Source: Lentzea guizhouensis | GTDB taxonomy: Bacteria; Actinomycetota; Actinomycetes; Mycobacteriales; Pseudonocardiaceae | Direction: 5' to 3' | DNA length: 64,000 nt | Assembly: GCF_001701025.1 (NCBI RefSeq) | Contig: NZ_CP016793.1 | Coordinates: forward strand, 6,138,001 to 6,202,000 | Shown: in pieces, positions 26,028 through 34,727 of the stretch | How positions within the stretch are numbered: the stretch's first letter is position 1 | Layout of the letters: each line of letters begins with the position of its first letter | Notes under the pieces: generated by a model | The model's input: the letters and a program-made list of their open reading frames with translations, nothing else | Databases searched by the model: none | Told to the model about the DNA's origin: nothing | Made by a program: the position numbers and the translations under genes

Positions 26028-27173
26028 TCAGCCGAAGAGCGACAGGTCGACGGAGTCGGCCAGGGCCTGGTAGCCGGCGTCGTTGCCGTGCAGGTGATCG
26101 CCCGCGTGCAGGTCCTCCCGCATCCGGCTCGGCCGGTCCGGGTCCCGCCAGACGGCGTCGAAGTCGAGGACCGCGTCGAAGGCGCCGCTCGTGCGGATCC
26201 AGTGGTTGACCGCCTGACGCGCGGCGTCGCCAGCCGGGCTGAAGATGTCATCACCCTCGTACGGCGCCAGCGTCGCGCCGTAGATCTTCACCCCGTGGTC
26301 GTGTGCGCGGGCGATCAGCTGCTGGTAGCCCGCGATGACGTCGTCCGCGGTCACCGGGTCGCCGGGGAACATCGCGAGGAAGTCGTCGAGCGGTCCGCCC
26401 TCCCGCGGGGCGCAGGAGATCGCGAGGTCGTTGCCGCCGATCGACACCACGACGGATCCGAGACCCGGCGTGGCCAGCACGTCGCGGTCGAACCGGGCCA
26501 GCCCCGAGGGGCCCATCCCGTCGTTGAGCAGGCGGTTGCCGCTGATTCCCTGGTTGGAGACGTGGACACCGCGCTCGGCCAGCCGGTCCGGCCAGCTGCG
26601 GGCGGCTCCCACCGTGGAACCGGCCCCGTCGACGCGCGAGTCGCCCAGCGCCACGACGACCTCGGCGGGGCCGCTGGGCATCACCTCGACCGCGGAGATC
26701 AGGGCACGCACCTCCAGGGGTTCGGCGGTCGGGGGCAGGACGGTGGCGGTCACGGCGTCACCCGGGATCGCCCAGCCCACGTCCAGCGGCATGTCGTGGC
26801 CGGTGCAGGCCTCCACCCGGCCCGGCAGGTACAGGCTGGTCGACAACCGGCTGAGGGCGTCGAGCCGCAGGTCCACCGGGTCGCTGAGGATCGGCGCGCC
26901 GGCCGGGACGGTCGTCGTCGGTCGGCCCGCGAAGCTCAGCACCCGGTCACTTCCCGGCTGCACACCACCGCCGGGCGTCGCGAGTCCCAGCCTCGCCGCG
27001 CCGATGGTGACGGGGGCGGTCCCGTGCTCGTTGCTCAAGCGGACGCGCACCCGCCGCCCGCCACCGCTGATGCGGAGCTCCTGCCGCAGCGTCACATCGG
27101 TGAACACCGCGTCGGTCACCTGCGGCGACGTGCCCCAGGTCCGGACCCAGCCGGCTTCTTCGTTCTCAGTCAT
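26028..27173 (-). CDS. SGNH/GDSL-family esterase
   Basis: ATG 27173 was chosen to give a 381-residue protein beginning MTENEEAGWVRTWGTSPQV; a longer upstream reading has no ribosome-binding site. Catalytic blocks: VVALGDSRVDGAGS (block I Ser), GISGNRLL (Gly), VVSIGGNDLAIS (Asn) and DLHAGDHLHGNDAGY (Asp...His). An N-terminal beta-sandwich of about 170 residues precedes the hydrolase. The arrangement is known in actinomycete secreted esterases of the SGNH family, but no signal peptide is visible here, suggesting a cytoplasmic enzyme. Same operon as the FAD hydroxylase downstream. Confidence 0.88.
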   Translation of the reverse strand: MTENEEAGWVRTWGTSPQVTDAVFTDVTLRQELRISGGGRRVRVRLSNEHGTAPVTIGAARLGLATPGGGVQPGSDRVLSFAGRPTTTVPAGAPILSDPVDLRLDALSRLSTSLYLPGRVEACTGHDMPLDVGWAIPGDAVTATVLPPTAEPLEVRALISAVEVMPSGPAEVVVALGDSRVDGAGSTVGAARSWPDRLAERGVHVSNQGISGNRLLNDGMGPSGLARFDRDVLATPGLGSVVVSIGGNDLAISCAPREGGPLDDFLAMFPGDPVTADDVIAGYQQLIARAHDHGVKIYGATLAPYEGDDIFSPAGDAARQAVNHWIRTSGAFDAVLDFDAVWRDPDRPSRMREDLHAGDHLHGNDAGYQALADSVDLSLFG

Positions 27174-27281
27174 GCCGCAAGCGTGCGGAGGAACGCTCGC
27201 ACGGGGCGCACATGGCGCTGTCACCGGGCGCACACCGGGATCGAGGCGTCGGGTCACCGATCCGTGCGCGATGATCAGTGG

Positions 27282-30200
27282 ATGGACGGAGGTGCACAGC
27301 TCCGCGTCTCACTGCTCGGCCCCTTCGAGGTGTCCCGCGGTGAGAACGTCCTGCCCGTCGCGGGCGCGCGGCTGCAGGGCCTGCTCGTGCGGCTGGCACT
27401 CGCGGCGGGCCGCCCGGTCGAGCCGGGTGTGCTGGTCGACGCGATCTGGGGCGACGACCCGCCTGCCGGACCTGCCTCCGCCCTGCAGTCGCTCGTCACC
27501 CGGCTGCGCCGGGCGGTCAGCCCTGCCGATGCAACAGCTGACGTCGTCGTCCAGGTCCCGGGCGGATACCGGCTGGCGGTGGACGCCGAGGTGGACGCGC
27601 TGCGCTTCGAACGGCTCAGCGCTGCCGGTCGGGAACGCCTGCGCGCAGGTGACCCGGAGGCTGCGAGGTCCGACCTCGCCGACGCGGTGGCGCTGTGGGG
27701 CGACCACCCCGGCGCCGAACCCGCGGCCATCGCCGCGGTGGCCCCCGCGGTCGCCACCCGGCTGGCACACGTGTCGATCGAGGCGGTCACCGACCTCGCG
27801 GAGGCCGAGTTGGCACTGGGCCAGACCGAAGCGGCCGCCGTGCGGCTGACCAGGTTGCTGGCCGACCACCCGGTCCACGAGCGGGCCGCCGCGGTGCTGA
27901 TGGACGCACTCGCCGCTGCGGGGCGTCAGGCCGAGGCACTCACCGTCTACGAACGCGTCCGCGTCGCACTGGCCGACGTGCTGGGCGCCGATCCGGGAAC
28001 CGCCTTGCGGGAACGCCACCTGCGCCTGCTGCGCCCCGACGCGGGAACCTCGGCGCCCGCAGCCGACGTGCCGCGGGCGCCCCGGCCGTCTCACCTGCCG
28101 GCACCGCTGACCAGCTTCGTCGGCCGCGCCGACGAGCTCGCCCGCGTCAAGTCGCTGCTGGCCACCAATCGGCTGGTCACCGTGCTCGGTCCTGGCGGTG
28201 CCGGCAAGACCAGGCTGGCCCTGGAGGCCGCCCGCCGGCACCGCGACGACCACCGCGACGGCGCCTGGCTCGTCGACCTCGCGCCGGTCACCGATCCCAC
28301 CAAGGTCGCCGCGGCAGTGCTCGCCGCGATCGGGCTCCGTGGCGCCGCGGTGCTCGACGCCCGCAAGCGGATCGACGGCGACGAACTGGACGTCCTCGCG
28401 GGCGAGCTCGGCGGCAAGCGGTGCCTGCTGCTGGTCGACAACTGCGAGCACCTGATCGACGCCGTCGCCCATTTCACCGCCGAGCTGCTGTCCCGTTGCC
28501 CTGAGCTGCGGGTGCTGGCCACCAGCCGCGAACACCTCGCGGTGCACGGCGAAGCCCTCGTACCGCTGGGCCCACTCGCCCTGCCCGAACCCGGCGACGG
28601 CGTCGAGCAGGCGCGGCGGGCGGCCTCGGTCCGCTTGTTCGTGGAACGCGCCGCCGCGGTGCGACCCGGTTTCGAGGTCGACCCTTCAACGCTGCCGCTG
28701 ATCAAATCCGTCACGCGTGGCCTGGACGGCATGCCGCTGGCCCTCGAGCTGGCCGCGGCCCGGTTGCGGACGCTGTCACTGTCCGATGTGGCCGAAGGGC
28801 TCTCCGACCGGTTCCGGGTGCTCGCCACCGGCAGCCGCACCGCACCACCCCGGCACCGCACCCTGCGTGCGGTGATCGCCTGGAGCTGGGACCTGCTCGG
28901 CGAACACGAACGCGTTGTCGCGCAACGGATCGCCACCTGCCCCGGCGGCGTCACGCCCGCCTCCGCCGCCGCACTGTGCGCTGGCACCACCGTGCCGGCC
29001 GCCGAGGTTCCCCCGCTGCTCGACGCCCTCGTCGACCGGTCGCTGCTCCAGTGCGCACCGGGCACCGGCCGCTACCGCATGCTGGAGACCATCCGCGAGT
29101 ACGGCATCGGACAGCTGACCGGCATCGGTGACATGGCCACGACCCGCGATCTGGCCGCCTCCTACTTCACCGGCCTGATGGCGCGCCACGACCCGCAGCT
29201 GCGCGGACCTGACCAGCTGACGGCCATGGAGGTCATCAGCGCCGAGTACGACAACATCGTCGCCGCACTGAGCCACCTGTGCGCCGCCCACGACTCCCGT
29301 GGCGCGATCGCACTCGCCCTGAACATGACCTGGTACTGGCAGATGTCCGGCGGTCACCCGGACGGTGCACGGTGGCTGGCCGAGGCGCTGGCGGTGCCCG
29401 GCGGGCAGCCGAGCCCGGAGTGGGACTGTGCCCGAGCCGTCCACCTGCTCAACCGAGCGAACGTGGTCCTCGGCATCACCACCGAGCAGGCCGCGCACGA
29501 CCGCAACGAGATGCGCGAGCTGGCCCACCGCCTGCTCGGTCACCACCGGTTGCCCGGCCACCACCGCGTGCGCGGGCCGATCCTGCTGGCACTGCTCGAC
29601 GACGAAGCCGCGCCGGCGAGCTTCCAGGGTCTCGCCGACGGTGAGGACGTGTGGCTGTCCGGACTGGCCCACATGTTCCTCGGTGAGATCGCCGAGAACG
29701 CGGGCGAGCCCGACCGGATGAGGGTCCACGTGGAGGCGTCCCTCGCCTGCTTCCGCCAGACCGGTGACCGCTGGGGCCAAGCCGCCACGCTGCCGATGCG
29801 CGCCCAGCTCCGCCGGTACGACGACCTGGACGGGGCGCTGGCCGACCTGGCGGAGGCGCGGACCCTGGCCGGCCAGTTCGGGGTGCTGAGCCCCGGCGAC
29901 CAGCTCCACCAGGACCTGCGGTGGATCGACCTGCACCTGCGGCGCGGCGACACCGGCCAGGCGCTCGCGGTGCTCCACCTCGCCCGTGACCGGGCGCTGC
30001 ACTCGTCCTCTGTGGACATGCGGTTCCTCGTCGACGTCCGAGAAGCCGACGTGCGGCTGCGGCTCGGCGACCTCGACCGGGCCGCCGACCTGCTCGACGA
30101 CGCCGAACGACGGTTGCGCGACGACACCATCGCCCCCGCGGACCACGCCCGGACCCTGGTCAGCAGCACACGGGCCGCTCTCCGCGTGGCACAAGGCGAC

Positions 30201-30509
30201 CTGTCCGGCGCCGATACCGCGCTGCGGCAGGCCTACACGACCGCGCTGGCGACCCGCGAGATGCCGAACCTGGCCTCGGTGGCGGTGACCGCGGCCGCAC
30301 TCGCCGCAGGGAAAGGCCAGCCGCACGACTCCGCCGTCCTGCTCGGACTCGCGGCCCGCCTGCGCGGTGCGCACGACACCACCGACCCGCAGATCCGTGA
30401 ACTCACCCGTCAGGACGCGGAGTTCGCCGCCGCGTACGCGAAGGGCTGGGAGACGGATCCGCGGACAGCAGCGGAAGAGCTCGCTGCCAGGCTGTGCGAC
30501 TCGGGGTGA
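27282..30509 (+). CDS. AfsR/SARP-type transcriptional regulator with NB-ARC and TPR-like domains
   Basis: The real start is ATG 27282 (MDGGAQLRVSLLGPFEV); the frame is open far upstream but without coding character. 1075 residues. Order: OmpR-like winged helix (~5-95, SALQSLVTRLRRAV), bacterial transcriptional activation domain (~100-245), AAA/NB-ARC ATPase with Walker A GPGGAGKTRLALEAA (~305) and Walker B LLLVDNCEHL (~390), then helical TPR-like repeats to the end. This is the design of large SARP activators such as AfsR, often pathway-specific. It is divergent from the esterase/hydroxylase pair and close to the phosphoramidate operon, so control of these is a reasonable inference. Confidence 0.9.
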   Translation: MDGGAQLRVSLLGPFEVSRGENVLPVAGARLQGLLVRLALAAGRPVEPGVLVDAIWGDDPPAGPASALQSLVTRLRRAVSPADATADVVVQVPGGYRLAVDAEVDALRFERLSAAGRERLRAGDPEAARSDLADAVALWGDHPGAEPAAIAAVAPAVATRLAHVSIEAVTDLAEAELALGQTEAAAVRLTRLLADHPVHERAAAVLMDALAAAGRQAEALTVYERVRVALADVLGADPGTALRERHLRLLRPDAGTSAPAADVPRAPRPSHLPAPLTSFVGRADELARVKSLLATNRLVTVLGPGGAGKTRLALEAARRHRDDHRDGAWLVDLAPVTDPTKVAAAVLAAIGLRGAAVLDARKRIDGDELDVLAGELGGKRCLLLVDNCEHLIDAVAHFTAELLSRCPELRVLATSREHLAVHGEALVPLGPLALPEPGDGVEQARRAASVRLFVERAAAVRPGFEVDPSTLPLIKSVTRGLDGMPLALELAAARLRTLSLSDVAEGLSDRFRVLATGSRTAPPRHRTLRAVIAWSWDLLGEHERVVAQRIATCPGGVTPASAAALCAGTTVPAAEVPPLLDALVDRSLLQCAPGTGRYRMLETIREYGIGQLTGIGDMATTRDLAASYFTGLMARHDPQLRGPDQLTAMEVISAEYDNIVAALSHLCAAHDSRGAIALALNMTWYWQMSGGHPDGARWLAEALAVPGGQPSPEWDCARAVHLLNRANVVLGITTEQAAHDRNEMRELAHRLLGHHRLPGHHRVRGPILLALLDDEAAPASFQGLADGEDVWLSGLAHMFLGEIAENAGEPDRMRVHVEASLACFRQTGDRWGQAATLPMRAQLRRYDDLDGALADLAEARTLAGQFGVLSPGDQLHQDLRWIDLHLRRGDTGQALAVLHLARDRALHSSSVDMRFLVDVREADVRLRLGDLDRAADLLDDAERRLRDDTIAPADHARTLVSSTRAALRVAQGDLSGADTALRQAYTTALATREMPNLASVAVTAAALAAGKGQPHDSAVLLGLAARLRGAHDTTDPQIRELTRQDAEFAAAYAKGWETDPRTAAEELAARLCDSG

Positions 30510-30527
30510 AGCCGACTCGCTCCGGTC

Positions 30528-31193
30528 TCAGGAACGTGGCAGCACGCCCACGAGCCAGGTGATGATCCCGAGCCGCAGGGCCGCCTCCAGTTCGATGCGG
30601 TGCACCGCCAGTTCCGGCTCGGACTCGTACACCGCCAGCAGACTCGGCGGCGGCGAGGTGTAACCGGACAACGCGCCGGCCACCAGCAAGACGGTCAGGC
30701 AGAAGTGCTCCGCGCGCTCGCCGACCTCCGGCAGATACCGCCGCACGAGACCGGCCATCACCGCGAGGTTGCTCAGCGACGCCTTCTTGTGCCTGCGGAC
30801 CACTTCCACCGAGACGTTGTGCTCCAGCACCCCACCCTGCGCGCCATAGAGGTCACACAGCGCCGTCTGCTTGGCGAGCGACCGACTGAGCACGTCGGCG
30901 ACCTGCTCGGCCCGTTCCACCGCGGTTCGCTCTTCGTCGACACCGCGAGCAAGCTCCTGCTCCAGCTCGGCCAGCCAGGTCGCCGTCCGCTCGTCCATCA
31001 GGTCGAGCAGCACCGCCTCGCGCGACTCGAAGTAGCGCAGCACCGCCGTCTTGGCCAGACCCACCCGCCGGCTCAGCTCGTTCAGGCTCACCTCGGCGAC
31101 CGGCATCTCCTCGAGCATCGCCGAGGTCGTCTCCAGGATCGCCCGGCGCCGGACCTCACGCTGCTCTTCCGTGCGCGCCCGCTGGAACGTCAT
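30528..31193 (-). CDS. TetR-family repressor
   Basis: This 221-residue protein has an N-terminal helix-turn-helix of TetR type (RRRAILETTSAMLEEMP, VSLNELSRRVGLAKTAVLRY) and an all-helical ligand domain. ATG 31193 is divergent from a short-chain dehydrogenase gene. The ~100-base gap contains three copies of a GTACCGGCGGTAC-type palindrome, which are its likely binding sites. Confidence 0.92.
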   Translation of the reverse strand: MTFQRARTEEQREVRRRAILETTSAMLEEMPVAEVSLNELSRRVGLAKTAVLRYFESREAVLLDLMDERTATWLAELEQELARGVDEERTAVERAEQVADVLSRSLAKQTALCDLYGAQGGVLEHNVSVEVVRRHKKASLSNLAVMAGLVRRYLPEVGERAEHFCLTVLLVAGALSGYTSPPPSLLAVYESEPELAVHRIELEAALRLGIITWLVGVLPRS

Positions 31194-31211
31194 GACACCA
31201 CCCTAACTTAG

Positions 31212-31280
31212 GTACCGCCAGTACCTTGACACGGTACCGGCGGTACATTAGCGTTCTCGCTGTAAGTTACCGGCGGTACA
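31212..31280 (+). promoter_or_regulatory. Three-copy TetR operator array overlapping the SDR promoter
   Basis: Imperfect palindromes GTACCGCCAGTACC (31212-31225), GGTACCGGCGGTAC (31233-31246) and TTACCGGCGGTACA (31267-31280) share the core TACCGSCRGTAC. TTGACA at 31226-31231 lies between the first two and is a good -35 element; TAGCGT at 31249-31254 is 17 bases away as -10. A repressor bound to the array would cover the promoter and start region. AAAGGAG at 31282-31288 is the ribosome-binding site of the dehydrogenase gene. Confidence 0.75.
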
Positions 31281-31294
31281 TAAAGGAGACTGCA

Positions 31295-32212
31295 ATGACG
31301 AAGTGGACCGAGCAGCAGATCCCGAGCCAGGACGGCCGCGTCGCCGTGATCACCGGCGCCAACACCGGACTGGGCTTCGAGACCGCCCGGCGGCTCGCCG
31401 AACGCGGGGCAGCGGTCGTGCTGGCCGTGCGCGACACCGCCAAGGGCGAACAGGCCGCCGCCAGGATCAACGGCGACGTCTCCGTGCAGGAGCTCGACCT
31501 GACCTCACTGGAATCGGTGCGCGCCGCCGCCGCCGACCTGCGCGCCACCCACCCGCGGATCGACCTGCTGATCAACAACGCCGGCGTGATGTACACCCCC
31601 AAGCAGACCACCCGCGACGGCTTCGAAATGCAGTTCGGCACCAACCACCTGGGCCACTTCGCACTCACCGGCCTGCTGCTCGACCACCTGCTGCCCGTGC
31701 CCGGCTCCAGGGTGGTCACCGTCAGCAGCACCGGCCACCGCATCAACGCCGCCATCCACTTCGACGACCTGCAGTGGGAGCACTCCTACAGCCGATCCGC
31801 CGCCTACGGCCAGTCCAAGCTCGCCAACCTGATGTTCACCTACGAGCTGCAGCGCCGTCTCGCCGCACACGGCACCACCACCGCGGTGGCCGCACACCCC
31901 GGCATCTCCAACACCGAACTGGCGCGCAACACCCCCGCGGCCGCCCGCCGGTTGATCACCCTGCTCGCCCCGGTGATGACCCAGCCCGCCTCGGCGGGCG
32001 CACTCCCCACCCTGCGCGCCGCCACCGACCCGGCCGTCCTCGGCGGCCAGTACTACGGCCCCGACGGCCTGGCCGAGCGGCGCGGCCACCCGAGGCTGGT
32101 CACCTCCAGCCCCGACTCCTACGACCTGACCGTGCAGCAACGCCTCTGGGCCGTCTCGGAAGATCTCACCGGCGTGCGGTTCCCGGTCGGCCAGGCAGCC
32201 GCCGCGGCGTGA
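31295..32212 (+). CDS. Short-chain dehydrogenase/reductase (retinol dehydrogenase-like)
   Basis: This 305-residue SDR starts at ATG 31295 six bases after AAAGGAG. NADP-binding loop TGANTGLGFETARRLAERGA, NNAGVMYTP, and the catalytic Tyr-Lys in AYGQSKLANLMFTYEL with a preceding Ser (TVSSTGHRI). The C-terminal part DPAVLGGQYYGPDGLAERRG is typical of the WWOX/RDH-like group common in actinobacteria. Probably derepressed by the ligand of the divergent TetR protein, perhaps detoxifying a carbonyl compound. Confidence 0.93.
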   Translation: MTKWTEQQIPSQDGRVAVITGANTGLGFETARRLAERGAAVVLAVRDTAKGEQAAARINGDVSVQELDLTSLESVRAAAADLRATHPRIDLLINNAGVMYTPKQTTRDGFEMQFGTNHLGHFALTGLLLDHLLPVPGSRVVTVSSTGHRINAAIHFDDLQWEHSYSRSAAYGQSKLANLMFTYELQRRLAAHGTTTAVAAHPGISNTELARNTPAAARRLITLLAPVMTQPASAGALPTLRAATDPAVLGGQYYGPDGLAERRGHPRLVTSSPDSYDLTVQQRLWAVSEDLTGVRFPVGQAAAAA

Positions 32213-32272
32213 GCCGTGGGCTCGCCTTTGAGTGACGACGAGATCTGTGGCGCCATGATGTGACGGACGGTC

Positions 32273-32731
32273 CTAATCGGACCGTGGCAGCCGCGCGCGG
32301 GCCTTCTCCGCGAGCTTCGCCTCGATGCGACGCAGGGCCGAGATCATCGACTCGACCTCGTCCTCATCGGACACCGCGCCGTCGAGCAGGTCGCTCCACA
32401 GCTCGCTCAGCCGCCGCAGGTTGTCCTGGGCGCGGGCGGTGGGGTAGAGGCGGACGCGCCGGGCGTCCTCGGCGTCCGCCTCGCGGTGCACCAGGCCCTT
32501 GTTCTCCAGACTGCGCAACGCCCGGCTGAAGTTGCTGGAGATCTGCTGGGTGGCTTCGGCCGCCACGCGGGCCGACGTGCCGGGGTTGCGGTCGATGAAC
32601 CGCATCGCCGAGATCTCCACCGACGTCAGCGGGTCGCGGTGCAGCACCTCCTTGGAGGCGTGGATCTGCCGTCCGACCGCCGCGATCAGGTCGGCGAGCT
32701 CGAACAACCGCGCCTTCTGGTTCTGGTCCAC
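32273..32731 (-). CDS. MarR-family repressor
   Basis: This 152-residue protein starts at GTG 32731; no other in-frame start is available upstream. The winged helix reads SVEISAMRFIDRNPGTSARV, then SSNFSRALRSLENKGLVHRE and the wing DARRVRLYPTARAQDNLRRL. It is divergent from a drug exporter gene with a perfect palindrome in the gap, so it presumably represses both and responds to an exported drug or aromatic compound. Confidence 0.92.
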   Translation of the reverse strand: MDQNQKARLFELADLIAAVGRQIHASKEVLHRDPLTSVEISAMRFIDRNPGTSARVAAEATQQISSNFSRALRSLENKGLVHREADAEDARRVRLYPTARAQDNLRRLSELWSDLLDGAVSDEDEVESMISALRRIEAKLAEKARARLPRSD

Positions 32732-32749
32732 GCACTCATGATAACTTCG

Positions 32750-32763
32750 CTATCACTTGATAG
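32750..32763 (+). promoter_or_regulatory. MarR operator
   Basis: CTATCACTTGATAG is a perfect 6+2+6 inverted repeat between the divergent marR and exporter starts. Related half-sites follow: GATAGGTATC at 32760-32769 and a further TGATAG at 32773-32778, just before the exporter GTG at 32786. The TAGGAG at 32775-32780 is the exporter ribosome-binding site, so bound MarR would also block translation initiation sequences at the DNA level. Confidence 0.7.
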
Positions 32764-32785
32764 GTATCTTTTGATAGGAGATTGC

Positions 32786-34006
32786 GTGGACACCCCGTCA
32801 CGCAGTGCGGTCCCCACGCCGCTCCTGCTCGTGCTCGCCCTGCTGGCCAGCGTCGCGCCGTTCGGCATCGACCTCTACCTGCCCGCGTTCCCGCGCATGG
32901 CCGCCGACCTGACCACCACCGACACCACCATCCAGCTCACCCTCACGATGTTCCTGCTCGGCCTGGCCGCCGGTCAGCTGGTGTTCGGCCCGATCTCCGA
33001 CCGGTGGGGCCGGCGCGGCCCGCTGCTGGCCGGCTCGGCGGTGTTCGTGGCCGCCAGCCTGCTCGTCGCCACCGCACCGACGATCGAGGTCCTGTTGGCG
33101 GGAAGGCTCTTCCAGGGCCTCAGTGCCGCCGCCGGCATGGTCATCGGCCGCGCGGTCATCGCAGACCTCGCCACCGGTCGCACCGCGGCACGCGCGTTCA
33201 GCCTCATGATGATCGTCAGCGGGGTGGCGCCTGTGGTCGCGCCGTTGCTGGGCAGCCTGCTCATCGGCGGGATCGGGTGGCGCGGCGTGCTGTTCGTCCT
33301 GGCGGGCCTCGCGGTCGCGATGCTGGTCGGCTCTGTGGTGGTCGTGCGCGAAAGCCACCCGCCGTCACGACGCGGCTCCGCACGGGGCGGCGGGTTCCGC
33401 AGCCTCGGCCGCCGGGCCTACCTGACCGCGACGGCCACGTTCGTCTTCTCCTTCGCCGTGCTGATGGCCTACATCTCGGCCTCGCCGTTCCTGTACCAGG
33501 TCGTGATCGGGATGAGCGCCGTCAGCTACGGCCTGCTGTTCGGCCTGAACGCGCTCGGCCTGATCGTGAGCAGTGCGGTCGCCTCGCGGCTGCTGCGCTC
33601 CGGCAACCCGCGCCGGATCCTCGTCGCGGGCGTCACCTGGCTCTTCACCGCCGCCGTGGCGTTGCTCGTCCTCGCGCTCCTGCCGGTCAGCGCGATCTGG
33701 TTGTCCGCACCGATCTTCTTCGCGGTCGCCTCCCTGGGCTTCGTCCTCGGCCCGGCCACCGCACTCGCCCTCGACGCCGTCCCGCACGCCGCGGGCACCG
33801 GCTCGGCCGTGCTCGGCGCCGCGCAGTTCGGACTCGCCGCGGTCGTCTCGCCGGTGGTGAGCGCGGGGGAGGGCCACTCCGCACTGCCGATGGCGGTCAC
33901 CATCGCCGTGCTGGCCACGCTCGCGGCGGGCTGCTGCGCGCTGCTGAAGGGTGCGGCCGACCGCGTCGAACTGCCCGAGGTCAGCCGCGAGCCCGTGCGG
34001 TCGTGA
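32786..34006 (+). CDS. Bcr/CflA-type MFS multidrug exporter
   Basis: GTG 32786 (VDTPSRSAVPTPLLLVLALL) after TAGGAG gives about 406 residues and 12 hydrophobic helices. The first helix ends GIDLYLPAFPRMAADL, the hallmark of Bcr/CflA exporters, followed by the loop FGPISDRWGRRGPLLAG (MFS motif A) and GRAVIADLATGRTAARAFSL. Members export bicyclomycin, chloramphenicol, sulfonamides and similar compounds. Controlled by the adjacent MarR repressor. About 155 bases after the stop carry no convincing gene. Confidence 0.93.
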   Translation: MDTPSRSAVPTPLLLVLALLASVAPFGIDLYLPAFPRMAADLTTTDTTIQLTLTMFLLGLAAGQLVFGPISDRWGRRGPLLAGSAVFVAASLLVATAPTIEVLLAGRLFQGLSAAAGMVIGRAVIADLATGRTAARAFSLMMIVSGVAPVVAPLLGSLLIGGIGWRGVLFVLAGLAVAMLVGSVVVVRESHPPSRRGSARGGGFRSLGRRAYLTATATFVFSFAVLMAYISASPFLYQVVIGMSAVSYGLLFGLNALGLIVSSAVASRLLRSGNPRRILVAGVTWLFTAAVALLVLALLPVSAIWLSAPIFFAVASLGFVLGPATALALDAVPHAAGTGSAVLGAAQFGLAAVVSPVVSAGEGHSALPMAVTIAVLATLAAGCCALLKGAADRVELPEVSREPVRS

Positions 34007-34163
34007 AGCAGGATGTCCGTCTCAACCACGGAAGTAGCGGATGCCGTGCGGGCCGAGGCCGCGGGCAGCCGGTACGCCTCGAGCAGGAAGCGCCTGACGC
34101 CCGTCTTGTCGAGCTGTCGGACGGGGCGACAACTCTGGCGGTCCGCGGCTTGCCACTGCCCGT

Positions 34164-34604
34164 TCAGTGCAGCCGCGGCCGGTTCAGGAGGCGGGAGAGC
34201 ACGATCGTGCTCTCGGTCCGGTCGATCGGCTTGGTCGCGCGCACCCGTTGGATCGCCTGTTCGAGGTGCGGTATGTCCTTGGCGAGCATGTAGAGCAGAG
34301 CGTCAGCGGCGCCGGAGACGGTGCATGCTTCGACGACCTCCGGGATGTCCTCCAGCGCGGTGAGCAGGTCGGCCGGGGTGGGGTTGCCCGTGCAGTACAC
34401 CTCGACGTAGGCCTCCGTGTGCCAGGCCAGGGACTGGGGGTCGACCAGCGCGGTGAAGCCGCGGATCGCACCCGACTTGACGAGGCGGTCGAGCCGTCGT
34501 TTGGCGGCGGAGGCAGACAACCCGGCCTCCCTGCCGATCTCGGAGTACGTGGCGCGGGCGTTGCGCACGACACACCGGATGATCGCCTCGTCGATGCTGT
34601 CCAT
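34164..34604 (-). CDS. Lrp/AsnC-family regulator
   Basis: ATG 34604 gives 146 residues beginning MDSIDEAIIRCVVRNARATY. The helix-turn-helix YSEIGREAGLSASAAKRRLD is followed by the RAM effector-binding domain (AYVEVYCTGNPTPADLLTAL, VVEACTVSGAADALLYMLAK). A longer reading to 34658 lacks a ribosome-binding site. It is divergent from an M20 peptidase gene and probably controls it in response to an amino acid or derivative. The shared gap is unusually AT-rich for this window, as Lrp sites often are. Confidence 0.92.
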   Translation of the reverse strand: MDSIDEAIIRCVVRNARATYSEIGREAGLSASAAKRRLDRLVKSGAIRGFTALVDPQSLAWHTEAYVEVYCTGNPTPADLLTALEDIPEVVEACTVSGAADALLYMLAKDIPHLEQAIQRVRATKPIDRTESTIVLSRLLNRPRLH

Positions 34605-34727
34605 GAACGACCCCTTCGCGGCAGCGCAAAATCTGGCATTCGATGCCGAACTATGCAACTTTTCAGCAGTAGAACGCCAAATTTGTTGATTGTTTGTGGT
34701 GCGGCCGCGAGCTTAGTGTCGCCGCTC

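Noticed and set aside
25470..27281. Upstream 604-codon extension of the SARP regulator frame
   Set aside because: Pro/Arg-rich shadow of the esterase and hydroxylase genes on the other strand. Conserved SARP homology begins exactly at ATG 27282.
34007..34163. Short gene between the MFS exporter and the Lrp regulator
   Set aside because: A frame from 34013 (MSVSTTEVADAVRAEAAGSR) looks briefly coding, but it continues antisense through the Lrp gene without homology. At most a remnant.
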